From Tretioscincus oriximinensis (taxonomy: Eukaryota > Chordata > Lepidosauria > Squamata > Gymnophthalmidae), in contig JAJVDF010000361.1 in the NCBI GenBank assembly GCA_022410635.1, positions 75,171 to 139,170 on the forward strand: a DNA stretch of 64,000 nt. Direction: 5' to 3'. Under the pieces are notes generated by a model. It was not told the origin of the DNA and ran no database searches. It saw only the letters and a program-made list of their open reading frames with translations. The position numbers and the translations under genes were made by a program. Positions 1-9,862 of the stretch are shown here, one piece after another; position 1 is the stretch's first letter; each line of letters begins with the position of its first letter.

Positions 1-315
1 ATGTGAAGCCGGTACTTCTTCAGGAAAGAATTTAATTCTGAGGTTCCGACGCTTCATCCTATTAATGACATCCACAACTAAATCCTTCATTTCTTTTATT
101 TCTTTTTTATTACTTTCACTCTGACTTTTGGCTGTTTCAGCAAGCCTTTTAGTGGTAGATGCTTCCTCAGTGATCTTTTCCATCTTCTCCTCGATGTTAC
201 TTATTCGTTTTTCCAAGGCCTTTGATGTTGCCAGAATTTCATCTAATTTTATGAGAATTTGGGCCACGTCTCTGACAGTAGCCACTCCTACCCCTGACTC
301 CCTGTCAACCTCCAT
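1..315 (-). mobile_element. L1 LINE ORF1, N-terminal part (runs off the left edge)
   Basis: Reading the minus strand from the ATG at 315-313 there is an uninterrupted frame of 105 codons to the window edge. The peptide starts MEVDRESGVGVATV and continues with a long charged heptad-like stretch (KALEKRISNIEEKMEKI, then KEIKEMKDLVVDVINRMKRRN), which is the coiled coil of L1 ORF1p. The closing RRNLRI resembles the start of the L1 ORF1 RNA-recognition region. ORF1p is the RNA-binding chaperone of L1 retrotransposition. No stop is seen in this part, so the copy may be fairly young. The rest of the element lies outside the window. The L1 family call rests on pattern and is not database-checked. Confidence 0.75.
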
Positions 316-1099
316 CTTACAGCACTCCTGAGNGGGTGTTGTTTTCGACTCTCCCTCTTTTGGCGTTATGTTCCCAGACTTGTTTTATAGCTGGGTATTG
401 TCTGTGTACTGTCTGTGATCGTTTATTTTTATATTTAACACAGATTTGTTTTCAGTTGATTGTTCCAGTCTGAGAGCCCCTGGAATTAGCTTCCTATTCC
501 TTGCTCCTGAGGGGGTGTTATATACTGCTTCCTTCTCTTTTAACGTTAAGTTTCTAGGCTTGATTTGCAGTCCGTTAATTTCACAAGGGCTTCTTTTATA
601 TATATGCTGTTTGCGATTGTTTATTTTTATGTTTGATATGGAGCTGTTTTTGAATGATTGATCATTCCGAGTCCCAACTGTCACTTTCAACTCTGCATTC
701 CTGAGGGGGTGTTTTCTTTGGCCTTTCTCTTTCTGACGTAATGTTTTCAGGCTGAAGTTCTGGTTAGGTAAAATCACCACGGCTTTGTCTTTATATGTGT
801 TGTCTCCGATCGTTTGTTTTTATGTGTGATATGGTGCTATTTTGAATGATCGTCCCCTTTCCAGGAGCCCCCGGCAGTAGTTTTCTANTCTGCGNTTNNG
901 AGGNGGTGATGTTTTNGGCTTTCCNCTTTCTCACGTAGCGTTTTAAGGCTTGATTTCAAGTTTGGTAATTTCACAAGGGCTTAGTTTTTGTGTGTGCCGC
1001 TTGTGATCGTTTATTTCATGCTTGATATAGATTTATTTTTAATTAATCGTTCCTAGTCCGGGAGCCCCCAGCGGTGGCCTCCTACTCCACTNGGCGGCA
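316..1099 (-). repeat. L1 5' UTR made of about four tandem promoter-like monomers
   Basis: Directly upstream (minus strand) of the ORF1 start, a unit of about 185-200 bp recurs four times. Each begins near a cctgagggggtgtt-type motif (about 328, 509, 696 and 895). Shared landmarks in each unit are a tttctcttt(n)acgt segment, a gatcgttta-like segment followed by tttttatg, and a closing gagcccc/gagtccc. Copies differ by point changes and contain several N. Tandem monomers directly upstream of ORF1 are known as promoters in some L1 families (for example mouse). The promoter role here is inference. Confidence 0.65.
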
Positions 1100-1190
1100 C
1101 ATTCTCTCATTTCTACTATCATTCTTAAATCTTACTACTTGGAAGAATCCAAAGGTTTTTTCTGCTCTGTTAGATAAAATAATGCTATAT

Positions 1191-1436
1191 TATTTATTTG
1201 TACTTATATCCCGTGCTATACCCAAAGGTCTCAGGGTGACCAACCATAGGGGTGGAGCACATAGCTTTTGTTGCTTTCTCCACAACAGACACCCTGTAAA
1301 GTAGGTGGGGCTGAGATAGTTCCAAAGAACTGTGACTGGCCCTAGGTCACCCAGCTGGCTTTCATGGAGCAGTGGGGAATCGAACCAGGAGACTACCAGA
1401 TGCGAGTCCAACACTCTAACTACTACACCAAACTGG
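1191..1436 (-). mobile_element. tRNA-derived SINE, family A (Sauria-SINE-like)
   Basis: On the minus strand there is a tRNA-like head with an A-box-like ttagagtgttgg and a B box ggttcgattcc, then a conserved body (agctgggtgacctaggg, gtgtctgttgtggagaaagc). The tail is ctgagacctttgggtatag followed by short tatttatt repeats. The same body and tail recur at 24.7, 35.5, 41.4, 44.7 and 49.4 kb. It is transcribed by RNA polymerase III in principle and mobilised by a LINE; it encodes no protein. Confidence 0.85.
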
Positions 1437-2780
1437 TTCTGAATATGATGAATATATCGGGAAAACAGTTTATACTGAGATGGACAGAGTAATAAGATTG
1501 ACTGTAAAAGACACAATTGAAACTGGCAGGAGTATTTTAATTATTTTTAATATTTACTTTCTTATTATGTTGTTATTAGTATATGACTTAGATAATTAGG
1601 AAGTACTGGTCTATGGGCAGACAATATTGAATCAGTCAAAGATATTGTAATATGTTAATTTTTATACAGTATGTTCTCTTCTTGGTAGCATGTTATTTTT
1701 TTCTACTTTGTAGATTAATTAAACATGACAATTCCCAAACTTTGATATATCAAGTAGCTTTATTCGGCTAGCAAAAAGCAATGTAAAATTATACAATTGT
1801 ACATTGACCAAAAACTAAAATTCCCATATTCCCCTCTCTATTATGATGGAAGCATTCTCAGTAGATGGCAGATCCTGGATGGCAGCCCTATGGAGATTTG
1901 CTTGCTTGCAATGTTTTGCTGCAGTGGAGTTGAAGAGCTTTGGGACTGATGCATAAGGAACCAAGGAACAGGAATTATTTGGGCCATGGGGAGAANAATA
2001 TGTTGCAAGCAGGAAATAGAAACAGAAAGGAAATATGTGTCACACAGTCAGGCTTCTGAGCATCCATTTCCTCCACTGCTGAGTTCTTTTCACTGGCAAA
2101 TATAGAGGTGTTATCACCAGTAGTTATGGAACTTCAGTGCAATTAGTGGTATAGGAATAGGTTTTGGAAATGTATGTGGTCATGTTAAAAAAAGGGAAAA
2201 GTAATGAAGTCACAGGGTGAAGTCCCATTATNTGCAGGCAGCTGTGCAGCTTGTGTGGAGAAATAGTTTCTCATTCCAATTTTTAGAATCAGATCAAACA
2301 ATGACAAAGTTCCTGCAAATTTTACCCAATTGTTCTGTTTTTGCACATCTATTACCTATTTTTATGGAGCTGTTTGAAAACTCTGATACCAGATGCTTAG
2401 TTGTGAAATAGGTGTAATATTTAAAACTCTGTTGGTTTCTATAGCAGCTGTTGATCAACATTGTTGGGATTGACTTGGTAGATAAAAAGACTATGTTGTC
2501 AAGTGAAAGNGGTTACATTCACTTCATTTTCCTGTTTTTACTTAGGTTAAAATAACATTTAATTGCTACTGTGATTATTAAACACTGAAAAACACATGAC
2601 AGTTTCAGTCTGTTAGTGAAAAAAATACCTTGCCATTTTTTCACCCAAATGAGTAACCTAAGTTTCAAAGAAAAATAAACACCTGTTAAGCATGAAAAAG
2701 GAGAAATGAGAGAAACATGATTTCCTTACTTCTTTTGAAAGTCTTAAAAGCTATGCATTTTTTTCAAAAGCATTTGCGTT
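1437..2780. other. no gene or recognisable repeat seen
   Basis: AT-rich sequence with scattered single N. I see no coding exon with splice sites, no tandem repeat and no familiar interspersed repeat. A (ttn)-rich stretch and short A runs are the only texture. Confidence 0.5.
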
Positions 2781-2789
2781 ATTTATTTA

Positions 2790-3215
2790 ACTAGTGGAAT
2801 AAGCCTGACTTCAGTACCTGAAAGGAAGTCAGGCCTCTAGCTTCCCTTCTCTTGTCTCCACACAGCCACAGCCACTCAGTTGCCAACCGACACCAGCCCC
2901 TTCCCTGAGGCCAAACACACCTTCTTCTACAACCCGGGGAGAGTGGGAGTTCCCAGCGGTGGTGGCCAGAAATAGCTTTGCTATCCTGGAAGGGTGTTTT
3001 TGACTCTGCAAGTGGCACTGAGAACTCAGGAGTGCATGGGGGGAGGCATGGTGGCTGGCAATCGAGCAGTTGTGGCTGGATGGGGATGGGAGAAGGGAGG
3101 CTAGCGACTCAACAATGGTATCCTTCATTTTGTTTTGTGTTTGCTCTGGCAATGGTTTGTCCAATCACCGGGCAAGGGAGGCAGTAGCTATGCCTGCCTA
3201 GCTGCCTGATTGGNC
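2790..3215. repeat. GC-richer segment, possible unclassified interspersed repeat
   Basis: This 400-bp block is clearly richer in G+C than its surroundings. It ends in a segment (about 3150-3230) with ccaatca and ctaaccatcgctgtt that loosely resembles 55.70-55.79 kb (ccaatcag, then ccatcgccgtt). Short ORFs on both strands here (75, 111 and 69 codons) overlap one another and look like chance. I cannot assign a family. Confidence 0.25.
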
Positions 3216-3224
3216 TAACCATCG

Positions 3225-3545
3225 CTGTTGCTTCTTTATTTATTTAGATTTATTTGGTCTCAGGTTGGGTACAGAAAATCAAGAAACTAAAACAACAACA
3301 ACACATTAATTAAATATTTTAAAAAGATCGATACTCTCCCTCCTACCCATTCTCACTCCCTAGAAGGATAGAACACAGANGGAGCTAAGAGTCAAAAGTC
3401 TGGGTGGACATATATTTTTACCAGGTGCCGGAAACTATACAGTGTAAGCGNCTGGTGAGTCTCTAGNAGGAGGCTGTTCCAGAATATGGGAGCCATCACA
3501 GAGAAGGCCCTCCTATGTGCTCTTACTCCTTGCATGTGTTAACAG
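3225..3545 (-). mobile_element. L2 LINE 3' end fragment
   Basis: On the minus strand this reads as the end of an L2 ORF2 followed by its short 3' UTR. The + strand shows tttatttatttagatttattt at the left (element 3' end) and, near 3470-3530, ggctgttccagaatatggga followed by cacagagaaggccct. That pairing is also seen in the better L2 copy at 39.2 kb. It is degenerate and contains N. Confidence 0.6.
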
Positions 3546-3599
3546 TAAATATATGCAATAATGGATGACATCTGTCCTAATATATCAGGGTGGCAAAGC

Positions 3600-3990
3600 T
3601 GATATTATGGTATGCACACTAGTAAAAAAGCAAATGAGTTTTTCTGTGTGGATGATAAACTTTCCTAGCATCCATTTTGTTTGCTTGTTCTCAAAATGAA
3701 GTACAGTAATCCTTCCTCTCAAATGCTATTAGATAGTTTGCTGTCAATATTTTATTCCTTTGCCTTTCATCCTTGCAGTTTCTTACCAAAACTATCCACA
3801 TAACAGCCTTTCTGCAATAACAGTCCAACAGCTGTTTCCCCCAAATGGCTCTAAGTTCATTTTTCTAACCTGCATGATAAAGTTTCAACCCTAACCTGGT
3901 GTGGCAAATGCAACACAAATTCAACTTGCAAGTAAATTATTGACCCTGTCTAGACACAGCCTAAATTTAGACCCATTTCATTAAGACTAG
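3600..3990. repeat. unclassified interspersed repeat, copy 1
   Basis: Shares order and wording with 4100-4510: ccattttgtttgct, tcctccc/tcctctcaaatgct, catccttgc(t/a)gtttctt, aaactatccaca, and ggcaaatg(c/t)aa(c/t)acaaatt. It ends at attattgac(c/t)ctgtct(a/g)ga, and a cacagcc/gcagcc motif follows. A third copy lies near 26.8 kb. The terminal agctgtgtccagac-like motif suggests an old DNA transposon, but boundaries and target duplications are not resolved. Confidence 0.4.
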
Positions 3991-4099
3991 TTTGTCTTTA
4001 TGCATTTTCCTTGCTTAATCCACTTTAGTGAAACTGGATTCGATTCATATTAGGTGTAGCAACGCATGCCTGTAATGATAACCTGGTTTCCTGATTTTA

Positions 4100-4510
4100 A
4101 TACGCTTTGTTCATACCATTGCAGTATATTCTGAATTTTCTCATTCTGTCAGCTACTGACATGCAAGATTTTATACAATATGCATGTAACACACTCTCAC
4201 ATTTGCCATTTTGTTTGCTGGTTGTCAAGAGGAAATCCAGTAGTCCCTCCTCCCAAATGCTGTCAAGATCAGAATCCTTCTCCTTACATCCTTGCTGTTT
4301 CTTGGCAAAACTATCCACACATCAAAATCTTTTCACAATAACTCTTATCTAGTGGTTTGAATGTTCCCANTGAACCAATAATCCAGATAATCAGCTCTAA
4401 AACTCAAGATCTACTGGTTTACATAACAACCTAGAGGGGCAAATGTAATACAAATTAAACTTGTAAGTATATTATTGACTCTGTCTGGATGCAGCCAATG
4501 TGTGCTACCA
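4100..4510. repeat. unclassified interspersed repeat, copy 2
   Basis: Same landmarks and order as the preceding copy at 3600-3990, in the same orientation and about 530 bp downstream. This could be two insertions or one old local duplication. ORFs of 73 and 81 codons on opposite strands in it have no recognisable content. Confidence 0.4.
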
Positions 4511-5892
4511 TGCCGATGGTCCATTGTTATTCCAAATGATGCAAAGGAAACCACTGTGTTCTGGTTCACTCACTTTGTTGTCAATTGAACTGCAGATGGG
4601 TCTCAATGCTGGGTCTCAATGCTGGGTCTTTGGCTAACTCTGCTTTGACATTACTGCTTTGAGGATTCAAAATGTACGCTAGCCATATCGTTTAAAAGAA
4701 ACATGTCGCTCATATCCATGCCCATGATCACACAACTTTGATCTATATGCATATATGCCACTGCCTAACAAAATTAAGCATGGATTGGGCAAAACTAGCA
4801 TGGATGCAGACCCAATTTATATGATCTCCCAATTTATACAGATCTGATCTGGATTAGCACTAATCTCATGTGGACAATGTGGACTTGTAAGATTCTTAAA
4901 TTTGAATTAGCAAGGCTGTGCATAAGGGGTCTTTATGCTTAACTCTGACTGTTTTTAAAAGCGCCCCTGAGGCAATTCCATTTAATCAGAAATATGGCAA
5001 AAATAACTTTGGATCCTTTGCTATTTCCCAAACTTAAGTACTCAAGGGACTGGTCTAAGCAAAGGTTTCTAAGTAGAAAATAAAAAAGAATTTAGGAGCA
5101 TTAATAAATCTATAAAGTGCCCTTGTTCTTTTTAAAAGCTACAGTATTGGTTAGAGTAGCAGAACGAGACCTAGGAGACCTGACTTCAAATCCTCTGGGC
5201 TNGTCCCTTGCCTCTCAGCTTTAATGTGTCCTCAGGAGATGGTTATGAGAATTAAGGGGAGTTTGAAACAGATCTGTGTATGCTGCTTTGTGCAACATTG
5301 GTCAAAAGGTTGAATGTAAGTAGGTGAAACCAGTTGTATTTCCAGGCCCATCTTGTATTCTCTTGACTGGAAGCAGTTTTCCAGAGTTCAGTCAGATTTA
5401 AATTTTGTCACATCCTGACCCTTTGCATAGGAAATGCCAAGAATTAAACCCAAGACCATCTGTATTCAAAGCATGTGATCTGTCCCTAAGCTTTGCTCTG
5501 TGACAGTGAGTGTTTATCCTGGCTGTGTATAATTATGATATAATCTTGGGGACGAGTCTCAAAATAGCAGAAGGAAGTATGTCACAAAATGCTTGCAACA
5601 CAGTGGATTTTTTTTCTTTGTAAGAAAGAGTTTTTTTTCTTAATTTAGTGGAATAAATTCAGGCACTGTAACTGAAAAGCTCAGTGCTCTAGTATTTGGA
5701 CTGACTGTTCCAGACACAATTGGCAAAATGAAATCCTGCTGGTGTGTTGGAATTGTCACAGATTTGCATGGGCTTCCAGGAACTTTCCAAGTGCACAAAA
5801 TAATGGGCAACACACAAACATTCACACACGTAAGCAGTACAACTTTACTTTCAGTCAGAAACAATGCAATGTAACATTTATAACGCAGTGTA
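4511..5892. other. no gene or recognisable repeat seen
   Basis: AT-rich non-coding sequence. A tiny triplication of tgggtctcaatgc lies at about 4600-4630. No splice-bounded coding exon or transposon end was recognised. Confidence 0.45.
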
Positions 5893-6065
5893 TCTATTTC
5901 TTTATTTACTTTCATATATACTGCTCAAAACAATTAAGGGAACACTTTAATAACAGCAAAATGTTAAAAGTGTTCCCTTAATTGTTTTTAGCAGTATATA
6001 TTCCTCCCTATACCCAAAGGTCTCAGGGCGGATCACAATAAAAACCATAAACAGATTAAGAATAC
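5893..6065 (-). mobile_element. L2/SINE-type 3' tail fragment, interrupted by a MITE
   Basis: Left part tttctttatttactttca and right part cctatacccaaaggtctcagggcgg (6008 onward), followed by atcacaataaaa, match the minus-orientation L2 tail seen at 38.97-39.05 kb and in the family A SINEs. The palindromic element at 5917-5998 splits the two halves. Confidence 0.7.
5915..6000. mobile_element. short palindromic MITE, Tc1/mariner-like, flanked by TATATA
   Basis: Two inverted arms of about 27-30 bp begin ctgctcaaaacaattaagg and end in the complement ccttaattgtttttagcag. They surround a centre of about 20 bp. The sequence TATATA flanks both sides (5915-5920 and 5995-6000), so the exact duplication (TA, TATA or TATATA) cannot be told. 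The tactgctcaaaa...aagggaacactt end is a motif I recall from TA-inserting vertebrate MITEs. It codes for nothing. Confidence 0.7.
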
Positions 6066-6259
6066 AACAGTACCTTCAGAGAGCAGGGAATTTATATTTT
6101 TCATGCTCATCAAACTTAAAATAAATAAAAAAANCCCATCTTANTGTCTCTCTTGTCAGAATGAAAAACCAACTGTCATAATTCTTGTGCTGGCAGAATG
6201 ATCTTAGCATGTTTTGTTCAACCAGTTCTATGCTTGCATACCAGGTTGTAAAAAATCCA

Positions 6260-6292
<33 letters not shown>

Positions 6293-6779
6293 TCACAACA
6301 GATAGTGAGGTGGGGGAACAAAAGGTGGTCACCTGGAAGATCATGAGAATAGTACTGTATGGATCTTACCAAATATACCTGAAATGTACATTTGAGAAGA
6401 GGGAGGTGAAGCAAGGAGTAACGTCAAGTTCTGTTTTCGCCTCATCTGGAAGCAGCCTAAGATGCATTGGACTTAGAAATACAGAATAAGTATTTCTTAT
6501 TTCACTGAACAAACTCAGTGAAAAGAAAAGTATTTGTGAGGCAGGTCAGAGGCAACTTAGGCCTGATTCACTTTTGGCCTTATTCTGTTCCAGATAACAG
6601 TCTAATGGGCTATTCCACCAAGGGCTAGCCAGAATGGCACGTGGACAGCAGCCCCTTCAACTCCTTCGGTTAAGTGTGAATCAGAGATTATTCAGCAATG
6701 GGGCATTATTCATACTTTCCCCTCCTTGTTCTCATGAAAATTCTGGGCTAGAAAAAGTGGATTAGAGACAGGTGATCCC
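6066..6779. other. no gene seen; (CA)n microsatellite at about 6263-6286
   Basis: Non-coding sequence with one perfect CA dinucleotide run of about 12 units. ORFs on both strands (112 and 91 codons) cross the microsatellite and look like chance. Confidence 0.5.
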
Positions 6780-7080
6780 AGCCTCAGGAATTCGATCTGC
6801 AGAAGAGGCCCTCCTCCTTGTACCTTCAGTTGGAAAGGGGATGGGAACCCAGGACAGGGCTTTTTCAGTGGGAACCTCCAGACTATGGAACAGTCTCCCC
6901 CTTAGGGTGGGTCAATCATCATCTTGAAGACGCACCACTTTAACATGGCCTTTGGTTGATAAAACAGCTCTCTCTTTGCTACTTTTGGGCAATTTTTTTT
7001 GTTTAATATGTTTATTCTGTTTTTATTGTTAACNGCCCTGAGACTGTTGAGCATAGGGTGGTATATAAGTGTTAAACAAG
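6780..7080 (+). mobile_element. L2 LINE 3' end fragment
   Basis: The plus strand carries the L2 ORF2 C-terminal landmarks (agaagaggccctcct, cagtgggaacctccagactatgga, acagtctccc). It then has the 3' end with ttattctgtttttattgtt and ccctgagactgttgagcatagggtggtatataag. It is the counterpart, in the opposite orientation, of the copy at 38.96-39.50 kb. Decayed, with no continuous frame. Confidence 0.65.
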
Positions 7081-7371
7081 TGTTTTGGGAGAGAAAACGG
7101 GGAAGATACTCTCTAAAAACCAAGATTGTGGGTAATTCTGTGCTTCCAGGTACACGGAACCCAAAAATGTAAATGGAACCTCTTTTCTGTTTGCTGGTGT
7201 GGTCTATGGGAGGCACTGATGAGCACTGTGCTATTGCTCCTCCCCTTTCCATTTTCTGCTTCACAAAGGATCAATATCTTTTTACCCTATTAGGACAAAG
7301 AGATTTCTGAAACCATGCCATGGACACCATCCTGTCGCGAATAAAAATAAATAAATCTTAATTTAAAAACA
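7081..7371. other. no feature recognised
   Basis: Short AT-rich spacer between the L2 fragment and the next SINE, ending in aataaataaatctt and A-rich sequence just before the SINE. Confidence 0.4.
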
Positions 7372-7566
7372 CAGCCAGTCTGGTGGTAGGGTTAGAGTGC
7401 CAGACTTTTACCTGGAAGTCTCTCAGTTCGATCCTGCACTCCTCCACAGTTTTTCAGAGTTTTCTCAGCCTCGCATAGTTCACAAGATGTCTGTTCTTAT
7501 TTAAGCTGCTTTGATTCCCTTTTGGTTGAGAAAAGTAGGGTATAAAAACCAACTTCTTCTCCCCGT
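7372..7566 (+). mobile_element. tRNA-derived SINE, family B (short copy)
   Basis: Head with ggttagagtgcc and B-box-like agttcgatcct. It then has a shortened body and the family B tail gctgctttgattcccttttgg followed by tgagaaaagtagggtataaaaacc and a CTT-rich end. Family B is defined by the copies at 12.8, 16.3, 33.7, 43.7, 49.7, 52.2 and 62.0 kb. The head here is closer to family A, so it may be a chimera. Confidence 0.65.
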
Positions 7567-7853
7567 CTTCTAATTTAAAACTAAAATCTTGCTTANTTTC
7601 CATCTGCATTTTAAAATGCTTTTTAAATGATAAGGTTTAGTGAGCATTTTCCCTCATGATCAAGTAACCAGCCAAAAAGTGCCCAGGTTTTACAGGAACC
7701 TGGATAATTGTGTCACTGTGTTGTTCCCTCATTGTTCACATATGGGTTTTGTATTATAAAATACTTCAAGTATTGTAATAAAGAACTTTATAAATAGTAG
7801 TAAGTATTGTGAGGACCTAAATGCATGTGTTGAAATAATATTTCTAAGAAGGT

Positions 7854-8264
7854 ATGAAGCTTCCTCAAGGTCTTTTTAATGAAATCCGTAAATGGCACAA
7901 AAGCTTTGTGGTGGCTATTTTTAAACATAAAGGGGATTGTACACTATGTGCTAATTATCACCCAATTAAGTGGAAATCACATGTTATAATATTCTGGAGG
8001 AAAATTATTGAAAGTGTCTGTGAAAGAGTTGAAATTTGGAAGGGTCATTACGGTTTTATGCTAGGATGGAGCACAGCAGATGCTACATTTTTGCTGCTTG
8101 TGCAAGTTATAGAAAAATTCGTGGACACAAATGAGTTAAGACAATTTTTATGCACCTGGAATGGACAATATCTTAGACATAGGAAAACATGTGCATTTAG
8201 AAGGTGTGTGCATATAGAAGGTGTGCTCTATTTCTGGGAGGGCCAGAAACTGGTACAACAGTAG
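7854..8264 (+). mobile_element. LINE reverse-transcriptase fragment (RTE/BovB-like)
   Basis: A 136-codon open frame contains reverse-transcriptase motifs in order. The order is KSFVVAIFKHKGDC (position of the usual WK.S.IVPI.KGKGD), ANYHPIKWKSHV (NYR.I.L.S...K), IIESVCERVEIW, and GHYGFMLGWSTADATFLL (usual QYGF..GRST.DAIF). These are the fingers and early palm of a non-LTR retrotransposon polymerase. The catalytic YxDD motif is absent because the copy ends first. The G in place of R in the GRST motif and other changes show that it is dead. RTE-clade assignment is by motif recall. Confidence 0.6.
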
Positions 8265-8473
8265 TTAGAACTATTTAAACTATGTAATGGAAGAAATGTG
8301 ATCCTAGGTTCAAATGGTGAGTATTGTCTAAAAAGAAAAAAAACGAACAGTAATAGCGAGATTGAAAGCANTATTTTCTAGGCATGGTATTCCCAGAAAG
8401 GTTGTAAGTGATAATATGCCTTTTGCTAGTAGGGAGCTTCAGCAATTTGCAAATGAATGGAGATTTGAACAGT
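8265..8473 (+). mobile_element. Gypsy (Ty3-like) integrase, left half
   Basis: Translation of about 8343-8473 gives the integrase catalytic-core pattern FSRHGIPRKVVSDN, then FASRELQQFANEWRFE. The SDN carries the second catalytic Asp and the E of the following helix region is retained. It stops at 8473 where a CR1 copy was inserted; the remainder resumes at 9412. There are no LTRs or reverse transcriptase of this element nearby, so it is a remnant. Confidence 0.7.
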
Positions 8474-9403
8474 GAACATAAGAACATAAGAAGAGCCATA
8501 CTGGATCAGGCCACAGCCCATCTATTCCAGCATTATGTCTCACACAGAGGCCCACCAGATGCACCTGGGTAGTCTGAACAGAGGAAAGCAAAATATGCAC
8601 CTGTTCATGACTACCTGCAAATGGTATTTCAGGAGTACTGCCTGTTGCTCAAACCTGGACGCAACATCCAGACATCCATCCTAGTATCATTTATACACTT
8701 GGTGTCCATAAACCTGTCTAGTCCTGTCTTGAAGCTATCCAAACTGTTAGCTATCACTACCTCTTCAGGAAGTAAATTCCACAGGCTGGTAACCCTCAGG
8801 GTGAAAAAATACTTTCCTTTGTCTGTTCTCACTTTTCTGCCCATCAGTTTCAAGGAGTATCCAGCCCATGCATTATTTTGTACACTTCAATCCGATCACC
8901 TTTCAAATGTCGCCTTTCAGTGCTGAAGAGGCCCAGACGTTGCAGCATGACTTCATAAGGCAGGTGCTCCAGACCCTTGATCATTCTTGTTGCCCTTTTC
9001 TGCACCTTCTCTAGTTCCACAATATCCCTCTTGAGATGTGGTGACCAGAATTGAACACAGTATTCCAAACTTGGCCTCACAACAAATTTATAAATAGGTA
9101 AAACAACATTTGCTGTCTTGTTTTTGATTCCTTTCCTAATTATCCTTAACAGGGAATTTGCCTTTTTTGCTGCTGCTGCACACTTCATTGAATTGTCAAT
9201 CAACACCCCAAGATCCGTTTCTTGCTCGGTCACAGAAAGCGTGGTTCCCATCAAGTGGCAGGAGTAGTTGGGGGTCTTTGCCCCAACGTGCATGACTTTG
9301 CACTTGCTTAAATTGAAGTGCATTTGCCACTTTGATGCTCACTCACTCAATTTCAATAAATCACTCTGAAGTGACTTACAATCATTTTCAGTTTTCACTA
9401 TCC
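8474..9403 (-). mobile_element. CR1 LINE, 5'-truncated, with 3' end and 8-bp target duplication
   Basis: The minus strand encodes the C-terminal part of CR1 ORF2. This includes MHFNLSKCKVMHVG, TDLGVLIDNSMK, YKFVVRPSLEYCVQFWSPH, DIVELEKVQKRATRMI and WNLLPEEVV. It then has the 3' UTR and the terminal gttcttatgttc-type repeat. The motifs are those after the polymerase palm in CR1/L3 elements. It is flanked by TGAACAGT at 8466-8473 and 9404-9411 and lies inside the Gypsy integrase remnant. The ORF is nearly intact over 157 codons, so it is a relatively young insertion, broken at about 8853 by a frame change. Confidence 0.88.
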
Positions 9404-9411
9404 TGAACAGT

Positions 9412-9862
9412 TTAGTACTTTAGCAACCTAGGGTATCCGCAAGCCAGTGGCATGGCAGAGAGGGATATTAACTCTATAAAAAAGGTCTTGAAAAAGGCAG
9501 AGGATACTCATAATGATACTTATTTGGCACTGTTGGAATATCATAACACACCAATAACGGGAGTGGAATATTTACCAGCTTAAATGTTGATGAATAAAAT
9601 TGCAAGAAATATGTTGCCAGTAACCATGGAGCGACTGCCCCTAGGTACCAGTTGGAGTAAGAGAATGTTTAGGAAAGGTACAGGAAAGACAGAAATATTT
9701 TGATGGCCAGACTGCAAAACCACTGAGACCATTACAAGACTGGGAAGCAATATGGGTTGAGGAAAATGAGCGGTGGTTTCCAGTCATAATAGAAAAGACA
9801 TGTGATCAGCCTCAGTCGTACCAGGCTAGGGATTATGATGGACATTGTTGTTATTGAAACAG
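9412..9862 (+). mobile_element. Gypsy (Ty3-like) integrase, right half and C-terminal domain
   Basis: After the CR1, the frame resumes with YPQASGMAERDINSIKKVLKK, where the E of MAER is the third catalytic acid of the DDE core. LALLEYHNTPITG and NKIARNMLPVT then follow, matching the usual LLAYRNTP and R.R..LP patterns. Later parts (about 9640-9860) keep the C-terminal domain wording but with stops and frame changes. It is a dead copy of the same element as 8265-8473. Confidence 0.7.

Noticed and set aside
385..780. 131-codon minus-strand ORF
   Set aside because: Falls in the tandem monomers upstream of L1 ORF1; its repeated peptide wording mirrors the DNA repeat.
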